Part shown: positions 1 to 4,848 of the stretch, in pieces
Position numbering within the stretch: the stretch's first letter is position 1
Layout of the letters: every line of letters starts with the position of its first letter
Assembly: GCA_007130445.1 (NCBI GenBank)
Contig: SLSM01000298.1
Span: 1 to 7,143, forward strand
Direction of reading: 5' to 3'
Length of the DNA: 7,143 bases
From: Trueperaceae bacterium
GTDB taxonomy: Bacteria; Deinococcota; Deinococci; Deinococcales; Trueperaceae
Program-made: the position numbers and the translations under genes
Notes under the pieces: model-generated
Told to the model about the DNA's origin: nothing
Database searches by the model: none
Seen by the model: the letters and a program-made list of their open reading frames with translations, nothing else

Positions 1-751
1 CGCCCAGCTTGTAGAGCCCGGTGGGGTGGAACTGGTAGAACTCCGGGTCCTCGATGGGGATGCCGCGCCGGTAGGCGATCGACATCAGGTCGCCGGTGAG
101 CGCGTGGGCGTTGCTGGTGACCTTGAAGATGCGGCCGTTCCCGCCCGCGGCGACGATGGTGGCCTTGGCATGGAAGGTGTGCAGCTCGCCGGTCGCGAGC
201 TCATAGGCGACCACGCCGTGGCACGCGCCGTCCACCATGATCAGGTCGAGCACGTGGAACTCGTCGAAGAACGACACCTGGTCCTTGATCGACTGCTGGT
301 AGAGCGTCTGGAGGATCATGTGGCCGGTGCGGTCGGCGGCGTAGCAGGCGCGCTCGACGGCGCTCTTGCCGAACTCGCGGGTGTGGCCGCCGAACTTACG
401 CTGGGCGATCTTGCCCTCGGGCGTGCGGCTGAACGGCAGGCCCATGTGCTCGAGCTCGTAGACGGCCTCGATCACCTCGACGGCGAACGACTCGGCGACG
501 TCCTGGTCGGTGAGGTAGTCCCCGCCCTTGATGGTGTCGAAGGCGTGCCACTCGGGGTGGTCCTCGGACACGTTGCCCAGGGCCGCGCCCACGCCGCCCT
601 GCGCGGCGCCCGTGTGCGAGCGCGTCGGGTAGAGCTTGCTGATGACGGCGACCCTCACGTTCGGGTTCTGTGCCGCGTAGCGCGCGGCCATGAGCCCGGC
701 GCCCCCAGCGCCGATCACGATCACGTCGAACCGGTGTGCTCGTTTCGTCAT
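1..751 (-). CDS. sdhA: Succinate dehydrogenase flavoprotein subunit, N-terminal part (runs off window)
   Basis: Flavoprotein subunit of succinate:quinone oxidoreductase (complex II), which oxidises succinate to fumarate on the cytoplasmic face of the membrane and passes electrons to SdhB. Only the first 250 codons are present; family members are near 580-600 residues, so the rest lies beyond base 1. Read from ATG at 751, it shows a Rossmann dinucleotide motif GAGGAG at residues 14-19, the S-H-T-G-A-A-Q-G-G segment whose His46 should carry covalent FAD, and QFHPTG near the window edge. His242 in that last motif matches the substrate-binding His of the E. coli enzyme. The start lies 17 bases after the sdhD stop, with a GAAGGG ribosome site right behind that stop (763-768). 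It is the third gene of an sdhCDA(B) operon. The catalytic arginine region is not in view. Identification is secure. Confidence 0.97.
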   Translation of the reverse strand, partial: MTKRAHRFDVIVIGAGGAGLMAARYAAQNPNVRVAVISKLYPTRSHTGAAQGGVGAALGNVSEDHPEWHAFDTIKGGDYLTDQDVAESFAVEVIEAVYELEHMGLPFSRTPEGKIAQRKFGGHTREFGKSAVERACYAADRTGHMILQTLYQQSIKDQVSFFDEFHVLDLIMVDGACHGVVAYELATGELHTFHAKATIVAAGGNGRIFKVTSNAHALTGDLMSIAYRRGIPIEDPEFYQFHPTGLYKLG

Positions 752-768
752 CCGTCGCTATTCCCTTC

Positions 769-1212
769 TCACTCCGCGCCCAGCGCGCGCATCGCGTCGC
801 CCATCTCCTCGAAGGAGAAGGCCCACAACGTCATGACGCCGAGCACGAAGACGATTCCGGCCACGGTGAAGAGCACCATCTTCCACACGAAGCGGCGGCC
901 CGGGCGCTTCACGTAGTCCTCGATCGAGTAGCGGAGGCCGTTGACACCGTGCAGCATCGCGAACAGGAGGAGGAACGAGTCGAGGATCTTGACGCTCGGT
1001 TGGGCGAGCCGACCGGCGACGTAGGCGAAGTCGATCTCGCCCGCGTTGAAGGCCATGTTGTTGGCCCACAGGTGCCCGAACGCGAGCGGCACCAGCAGCA
1101 GGCCGGAGATGCGCATGAAGACCCACCAGCCGAGCTCGCTCGAGCTCGAGGCCATGGCGCGGGCGTCGGCGAAGGTCCGGGGACGTTGGGCGCGGGCGCC
1201 GGCGCTCGCCAT
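769..1212 (-). CDS. sdhD: Succinate dehydrogenase membrane anchor subunit SdhD
   Basis: 147-residue hydrophobic anchor of complex II, which with SdhC holds SdhAB to the membrane and forms the heme b and quinone sites. Three membrane segments are visible at about 35-55, 76-96 and 108-133. R34-I-S-G opens helix 1. Helix 2 has H88-G-V-N-G-L-R followed by D99-Y100. The His-to-Asp-Tyr spacing of 11 equals that of E. coli SdhD His71/Asp82-Tyr83, so H88 is the expected heme ligand and D99/Y100 the quinone-site pair. A further His (H47) sits in helix 1. The sequence resembles the mycobacterial Sdh2-type anchor as I recall it. The start ATG at 1212 lies one base after the sdhC stop, implying translational coupling. 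An internal ATG at 1155 (residue 20) would trim a polar N-terminus, but it has no ribosome site. The protein has a serine run at residues 22-25. Confidence 0.94.
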   Translation of the reverse strand: MASAGARAQRPRTFADARAMASSSSELGWWVFMRISGLLLVPLAFGHLWANNMAFNAGEIDFAYVAGRLAQPSVKILDSFLLLFAMLHGVNGLRYSIEDYVKRPGRRFVWKMVLFTVAGIVFVLGVMTLWAFSFEEMGDAMRALGAE

Positions 1213-1213
1213 C

Positions 1214-1573
1214 TCAGGCCACCCCCAGGATCTCGGGGACGATCTTCCACAGGACGGGGATGCCGATCAGCGTCGTCAGGCCGAGCACCCCGTACCACAT
1301 CGGCTTCTGGAAGCGCACGCCCCACGAGGTGAAGTCCATAAGGATGATGCGCAAGCCGTTGAGGCCGTGGTACACGACACCGGCGATCACGGCGATGAGA
1401 CCGACTCGGAACGGCCAGTTGTGATAGAAGACCAAGAACGCGTCGAACGGCCCGTCGGGGCCGAGCATGACGAGACTGATGTCGATCACGTGCAGCAATA
1501 GGAACAGCGCCAACGCCACACCGGACATGCGGTGGAAGACGAAGGCCCATTGACCCTCGCGCCCTCGGTACAT
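1214..1573 (-). CDS. sdhC: Succinate dehydrogenase cytochrome b subunit SdhC
   Basis: 119-residue cytochrome b anchor, first gene of the sdh operon. It has three membrane segments at about 14-34, 55-76 and 92-112. H14-R15-M-S-G at the start of helix 1 is the family quinone-site signature; R15 corresponds to E. coli SdhC Arg31. Helix 2 has H69-G-L-N-G-L-R with D80 eleven residues on, the same spacing as E. coli SdhC His84/Asp95, so H69 is the likely heme b ligand. A second membrane His, H28, lies in helix 1. I chose the ATG at 1573 because a strong GGGAGGT ribosome site lies 7 bases upstream and homologues begin near M-Y-R-G. A longer in-frame start at 1636 would only add an arginine-rich, non-conserved stretch. 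The stop is one base before the sdhD start. Confidence 0.95.
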   Translation of the reverse strand: MYRGREGQWAFVFHRMSGVALALFLLLHVIDISLVMLGPDGPFDAFLVFYHNWPFRVGLIAVIAGVVYHGLNGLRIILMDFTSWGVRFQKPMWYGVLGLTTLIGIPVLWKIVPEILGVA

Positions 1574-1580
1574 CGATAGG

Positions 1581-1587
1581 ACCTCCC
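1581..1587 (-). promoter_or_regulatory. Ribosome binding site of sdhC
   Basis: On the minus strand GGGAGGT lies 7 bases before the ATG at 1573. It decides the sdhC start against the longer reading frame beginning at 1636. It is the strongest Shine-Dalgarno match in the window and contrasts with the plus-strand genes at 1800, 4849 and 6261, which have none. Confidence 0.8.
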
Positions 1588-1697
1588 GTCGTCGATGGCG
1601 ACGCCGTGGACCGGTCGTCCGCGCAGCGCGCGGCACGGCAGCCCCGCGAGGGCGTCACCCGAGCGTTTCGTACGGTATCACGGGCCACCCGCCGCGA

Positions 1698-1729
1698 TTC
1701 GTGAGCGAAGGTCCGCTCGCTTCGTGAGC
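1698..1729. repeat. 9-bp direct repeat in the divergent sdhC / phosphatidyltransferase control region
   Basis: TTCGTGAGC occurs at 1698-1706 and again at 1721-1729, 23 bases apart start to start (about two helical turns). The pair sits in the 226-base stretch (1574-1799) between the divergent sdhC and phosphatidyltransferase starts. A small GAGCG/CGCTC inverted repeat (1703-1707, 1714-1718) lies between them. Two copies on one helix face could bind a regulator, but nothing links them to a known family. Apart from this repeat, the sdhC ribosome site and a possible -10 box near 1789, I see nothing recognisable in this stretch. Confidence 0.35.
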
Positions 1730-1788
1730 ACGGACACGTTCCGAGCCCTCGGTGTGCGGCACGACGGACGCCGCGAGGCTGCGCTCCG

Positions 1789-1794
1789 TACGCT
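1789..1794 (+). promoter_or_regulatory. Candidate -10 box for leaderless phosphatidyltransferase gene
   Basis: TACGCT ends 5 bases before the GTG at 1800, placing the expected transcript start at or within a base or two of that GTG. The identical hexamer precedes the gene at 4849 and a close variant precedes the one at 6261. No convincing -35 box is visible, and no Shine-Dalgarno sequence lies between the box and the start codon. The TAnnnT leaderless pattern is known from Deinococcus and Actinobacteria; applying it here is inference. Confidence 0.4.
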
Positions 1795-1799
1795 GCAGT

Positions 1800-2456
1800 G
1801 TGGTCGATCGCGTCCTCCGCCCCGTCAAGGCGCGCGTGCTGGCGCCGCTGAGCGCGCTGCTCGCGGAGCGCCTCGGGCGCCATGGCGCGTTGCCGATCAC
1901 CCTGGCAGGGCTGGTCGTCGGCCTGGCCACAGCGCTCGCCGCGGCGCTCGCCGCGTTTCCCGCGGCCCTGGCCCTGTGGCTGCTCAACCGGCTCCTGGAC
2001 GGTCTCGACGGGGAGGTCGCCAGGCACTTGGACCGCGCCGACGATCGCGGCGGCTACCTGGACCTGCTCAGCGACCTGGTGGTCTACGCCGCGGTACCGC
2101 TCGGCGCCGCGGCGGGCGTCACCGCGACGTTGGGCGGCGAGGTGATCACGGCGAGCCCCTGGGTCTGGCCGCTGACGGCGCTGCTGCTCGCAGCCTTCTA
2201 CGTCAACCTCGGCAGCTACGCCGTCTTGGCGGCCCTGCTCGAGAAGCGCGGCCGCGGCGCGCTCGCACGCGGCGACACCACCTCGATGGTGATCCCGGCG
2301 GGCCTCGTGGAAGGGACCGAGACCGTGCTGCTCGTGGCCGCGATGCTCGCCTTCCCCGCCCAGTTGCCGCTGTGGTTGGGTCTCGGCGCGGCGCTCGTCG
2401 CCGCGACGGCCGCGCAGCGCGTGTGGTGGGCGGCGCGAACGCTGCGGGCCGTGTGA
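1800..2456 (+). CDS. CDP-alcohol phosphatidyltransferase family membrane protein
   Basis: Integral membrane enzyme of the family that swaps CMP on a CDP-linked lipid or alcohol for a hydroxyl acceptor (phospholipid head-group synthesis). With the GTG at 1800 as start it has 218 residues. The full signature D-x2-D-G-x2-A-R-x8-G-x3-D-x3-D is present: D67, D70-G71, A74-R75, G84, D88 and D92. These are the metal and CDP-binding residues plus the catalytic base. About six hydrophobic segments follow the usual plan. Which acceptor it uses cannot be told from the motif. A GTG at 1752 would add 16 residues of non-hydrophobic sequence with no ribosome site. I prefer 1800 because M-V-D-R-V-L-R-P-V-K is a typical beginning of this family and a TACGCT box sits directly before it. 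It is the first gene of a three-gene operon; its stop overlaps the next start in GTGA. Confidence 0.88.
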   Translation: MVDRVLRPVKARVLAPLSALLAERLGRHGALPITLAGLVVGLATALAAALAAFPAALALWLLNRLLDGLDGEVARHLDRADDRGGYLDLLSDLVVYAAVPLGAAAGVTATLGGEVITASPWVWPLTALLLAAFYVNLGSYAVLAALLEKRGRGALARGDTTSMVIPAGLVEGTETVLLVAAMLAFPAQLPLWLGLGAALVAATAAQRVWWAARTLRAV

Positions 2457-3253
2457 ACGCGCGCGGCGGGGCAGCGCGCCGGCTGCGCCTGGTCGGTCTG
2501 TTGGCCTGGGGGCTGGCCGTGGCGGCCTACGTGCTCGCGGTCGTGCGCACCGGCAGCACGCCACTGGACGTGCTCGTCGTCGTGGTCGCCTTCCTGCGCG
2601 ACAACCCGCTCGGGGCGCTGGCGTTCCTGGGGGTCTATGCGCTGCGGCCCCTGCTGCTCTTCCCCGCGACGCTGCTCACGGTGGGCGCGGGCATCCTCTA
2701 CGGACCGCTGGCCGGTGTTGCCCTGGTCGTGGTCGGCGCGAACCTGAGCGCGGTCGTCGCGTTCGGCCTGGGCAGGGCCTACGGCGCCGAACTCGCCGGC
2801 GCGGCGCTCGGGCACCAGCGCCTGCGCGGCGTGTCGCAGCGGCTGCGCGCCAACGCGTTCGAGGCGGTGCTCACCCTGCGCTTCGTGTTCACCCCGTACG
2901 ACGCCGTGAACTACCTCGCCGGCGCCCTCCGGCTCCCGCTGCGGCCGTTCGTCGTCGCCACCGCCATCGGCTCGCTCCCCGGGACGCTGGTGTTCGTGCT
3001 CTTCGGCGCGGGGCTCGGCGACGTGGCGGCGCTCGAGGCGGGCCGGCTGCCGACACCCGACCTGCCGCTGCTCGCGGCGAGCGCCGCGTTGTTCGTGACG
3101 AGCCTGGTGCTGGCGCGAGTCTGGCGTGCACGCGAGGCGCGCCGAGGCCCAGCGGACGCCCCCGCGGCGCGCGGCGACGGCTCAGGGGCGGCCGCTGGGA
3201 CCGGCGCCACTGGAGCCGAGCACCCGCCGGACGACACGATGGAGGCATCATGA
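2453..3253 (+). CDS. TVP38/TMEM64 family (SNARE-associated, DedA-related) membrane protein
   Basis: 266-residue polytopic membrane protein of the SNARE-associated/VTT domain family. Bacterial members are linked to lipid flipping or transport across the membrane, but the substrate is mostly unknown. Hydrophobic helices lie at about 12-31, 38-48, 54-74, 86-106, 165-186 and 205-222. The conserved core runs from L-F-P-A-T-L-L (residues 69-75) through G78-A-G-I-L-Y-G84 to the F-G-L-G-R-A-Y-G block (104-111). The second half of the domain is R143-F-V-F-T-P-Y-D-A-V-N-Y and the P-G-T-L-V re-entrant region (176-180). Residues 223-266 form a polar Ala/Gly/Pro-rich tail that is probably disordered. The start is a GTG overlapping the previous stop (GTGA); its stop overlaps the next ATG (ATGA). 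In other bacteria this domain is fused N-terminally to an FAD disulfide oxidoreductase like the gene that follows. Confidence 0.88.
   Translation: MNARGGAARRLRLVGLLAWGLAVAAYVLAVVRTGSTPLDVLVVVVAFLRDNPLGALAFLGVYALRPLLLFPATLLTVGAGILYGPLAGVALVVVGANLSAVVAFGLGRAYGAELAGAALGHQRLRGVSQRLRANAFEAVLTLRFVFTPYDAVNYLAGALRLPLRPFVVATAIGSLPGTLVFVLFGAGLGDVAALEAGRLPTPDLPLLAASAALFVTSLVLARVWRAREARRGPADAPAARGDGSGAAAGTGATGAEHPPDDTMEAS
3241..3245 (+). promoter_or_regulatory. Ribosome binding site of the oxidoreductase
   Basis: GGAGG lies 4 bases before the ATG at 3250, inside the last codons of the TVP38 gene. It supports the ATG at 3250 and reinitiation through the ATGA overlap. Confidence 0.7.
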
Positions 3254-4734
3254 GCGCCAGCGACAGAGCGCGTGTCCACACGATCGTGGTGGGGGCCGGC
3301 AGCGCCGGCCTGACCGTCGCGGTGGGTCTCACCAGGCTCGGCCGCGACGTCGCGCTGGTCGAGGCCGGCGAGGTCGGCGGGGATTGCACCAACGTCGGCT
3401 GCATCCCATCCAAGACGCTGATCGCGCTGGCGCGAGCGGTGGCGAGTGCGCCGCCCGAGGAACGCGCCGACGCCGCCCGAGACGCCCTGGCCGAGACGCG
3501 CCGACGGCGCGACGCCCTCCGGGAGCATGAGGAGGCATGGCTCGCCGGGATGTCGCACCTCACGCTGGTGCGCGGCCATGCGCGGCTGCTGCGCGGCGAG
3601 CGCGGCGCGTGCGAGGTCGAGGTGCGCGCGCCGGACGGCGCGGTGCGCCGGCTGGCGGCCGGCCGCGTGGTGCTGGCCACGGGGTCGCGACCCGTCGTGC
3701 CGCCGCTCCCGGGGCTCGAGGAAGGCGCCCACGACGAGCGGGCGCCCCTGACCAACGCGACCCTCTTCGACCTGGTAGCGCCGCCGGCCCACCTCGCGGT
3801 GTTGGGCGGGGGCGCGATCGGCTGCGAGATGGCGTTCGCGTTCGCCCGCCTCGGCTCGCGCGTGACGATCGTCGAGATGGCCGACAGGCTGCTGCCGGGC
3901 GCAGAAGCGGCCGCGTCGAGGGTGGTGCACGCGCGGCTCGAGGCGCTCGGCGTCACGGTGCTGGTCGACACCAAGGCGCTGGCGTTCGATCGCGCGGGCG
4001 GGCGGTTGCGCGTCGCGCACGCCCGGGCGGGTGGCCAGGCGGAGGCGGCGTCGGTCGACGGCGTCGATCGAGTGCTGGTCGCCGTGGGGCGGCGAGCGGC
4101 GAGCGACGCGTTGGGACTGGTCGAGGCCGGCGTCAAGGTCGACGCGCGCGGGGCCGTGATCGTCGACGGCGCCTACCGCACGACCGCGGCCGGCGTGTAC
4201 GCCATCGGCGACGTCGTCGGCGCGGCCCACACGCACGTGGCCAACGCGCAGGGGCGCCGCCTCGTGCGCTTCCTGACGCTGCCGCTGCCGCTGCTGCCGG
4301 AGGGCGAGCACCCCTCGGTGGCGTTCGTCGAGCCCGAGGTCGGCCAGATCGGCCCCACGCTCGCGCAGTTGCGCCGGCGCTGGCCCGACGCGCTGTTGGC
4401 CGTACACAAGGTGATGTTGAGCGACACCGACCGCGGACGCACCAGCGGCCTCGACGACGGCTTCGTGCAGGTGGTCGCGATGCGCCTGACCGGCCGGCTG
4501 CTGGCCGCGACGGTGGTGGCGCCCAACGCCAGCGAGATGCTGCCGCTGCTGTCGTGGGCGCAGCGGCGCCGCGTGTCGCTGTGGCAGCTGGCGCGGCTCG
4601 AGGTCGCCTATCCGGCGCTGTCGGACGCGATCAAGCAAGCCGCCGACGCCTTCGTGTTCGCGAGCCTGCCGCGGCTGCCTGCGGAGCTCGGCGCGTACCT
4701 GCGCTGGCGCTGGCGACGCGGCCCACGCGTCTGA
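3250..4734 (+). CDS. FAD-dependent pyridine nucleotide-disulfide oxidoreductase (class I, mercuric reductase/Lpd-like)
   Basis: 494-residue soluble flavoprotein. The FAD site is G15-x-G17-x-x-G20. The redox disulfide is G-G-D-C46-T-N-V-G-C51-I-P-S-K. L142-A-T-G-S follows, then the NAD(P)H motif G186-x-G188-x-x-G191 with an acidic E193. The second FAD motif is Y317-A-I-G-D321, and the dimerisation domain spans about 355-475. Where dihydrolipoamide and glutathione reductases carry His-Pro-x-x-x-Glu, this protein has Y454-P-A-L-S-D459, so the normal acid/base dyad is absent. Mercuric reductase also lacks that His, but there is no N-terminal heavy-metal domain and no C-terminal cysteine pair here (the chain ends G-P-R-V). 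The substrate is therefore unknown. It is coupled by ATGA to the TVP38 gene. Given known TVP38-oxidoreductase fusions, a membrane-linked redox role is a fair inference. Confidence 0.9.
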   Translation: MSASDRARVHTIVVGAGSAGLTVAVGLTRLGRDVALVEAGEVGGDCTNVGCIPSKTLIALARAVASAPPEERADAARDALAETRRRRDALREHEEAWLAGMSHLTLVRGHARLLRGERGACEVEVRAPDGAVRRLAAGRVVLATGSRPVVPPLPGLEEGAHDERAPLTNATLFDLVAPPAHLAVLGGGAIGCEMAFAFARLGSRVTIVEMADRLLPGAEAAASRVVHARLEALGVTVLVDTKALAFDRAGGRLRVAHARAGGQAEAASVDGVDRVLVAVGRRAASDALGLVEAGVKVDARGAVIVDGAYRTTAAGVYAIGDVVGAAHTHVANAQGRRLVRFLTLPLPLLPEGEHPSVAFVEPEVGQIGPTLAQLRRRWPDALLAVHKVMLSDTDRGRTSGLDDGFVQVVAMRLTGRLLAATVVAPNASEMLPLLSWAQRRRVSLWQLARLEVAYPALSDAIKQAADAFVFASLPRLPAELGAYLRWRWRRGPRV

Positions 4735-4745
4735 ACACGCGCGCC

Positions 4746-4800
4746 GTACGCCTCACGCACGCCTACGGCACGCCTGCGGCACGCTTGCCGCACGCCTGCC
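4746..4800 (+). repeat. Five imperfect 11-bp tandem repeats after the oxidoreductase gene
   Basis: Five units of consensus GCACGCCTGCC/G run head to tail at 4746-4756, 4757-4767, 4768-4778, 4779-4789 and 4790-4800. They differ at one to four positions, and the outer 5' unit is the most diverged. The array begins 12 bases after the oxidoreductase stop and fills about half of the 114-base gap before the next gene. The 11-bp period is close to one helical turn. Confidence 0.75.
4767..4800 (+). terminator. Hairpin, possible terminator of the three-gene operon
   Basis: Within the tandem repeats, 4767-4781 pairs with 4786-4800 around a 4-base CGCT loop, 13 of 15 positions matched. The inner 7 bp (TGCGGCA/TGCCGCA) are perfect. 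There is no T-tract afterwards, so it is not a classic intrinsic terminator, although GC-rich bacteria often use such hairpins. A second small inverted repeat (TGCCA 4797-4801, TGGCA 4807-4811) overlaps its 3' end. Confidence 0.5.
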
Positions 4801-4834
4801 ACTCGCTGGCACGGGCACCCGCCGCAAGCGCTGG

Positions 4835-4840
4835 TACGCT
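4835..4840 (+). promoter_or_regulatory. Candidate -10 box for the exported protein gene
   Basis: TACGCT lies 8 bases before the ATG at 4849, so transcription would begin at or within about two bases of the start codon. The hexamer is identical to the one before 1800 and has the same spacing as the TAGGCT before 6261. No clear -35 box and no Shine-Dalgarno sequence are visible. Confidence 0.45.
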
Positions 4841-4848
4841 CGCCACGC

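Noticed and set aside
26..916. 296-codon open frame on the plus strand over sdhA/sdhD
   Set aside because: The antisense strand carries a perfect SdhA N-terminus with FAD motifs; this frame is its shadow.
1131..1152. Palindrome-rich GAGCTCG run
   Set aside because: It lies inside sdhD and encodes the serine-rich S-S-S-S-E-L-G stretch; codon repetition explains it.
1595..2452. Upstream extension of the TVP38 frame
   Set aside because: The frame is open but overlaps the phosphatidyltransferase, which has a full catalytic motif. TVP38 similarity begins only after the GTG at 2453.
909..2564. 551-codon open frame on the minus strand
   Set aside because: It runs antisense or out of frame to sdhC, sdhD and the phosphatidyltransferase. 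Its translation is Arg/Gln/Ala-rich low complexity, typical of GC-rich shadow frames.
3250..4734. Calling the oxidoreductase mercuric reductase (merA) or dihydrolipoamide dehydrogenase (lpdA)
   Set aside because: It has no heavy-metal domain or C-terminal Cys pair as in MerA, and no H-P-x-x-x-E as in Lpd. There are no mer genes or 2-oxoacid dehydrogenase genes nearby.
4746..4800. CRISPR or mobile-element repeat array
   Set aside because: The units are 11 bp with no spacers, no cas genes are present, and no terminal repeats or transposase are nearby.
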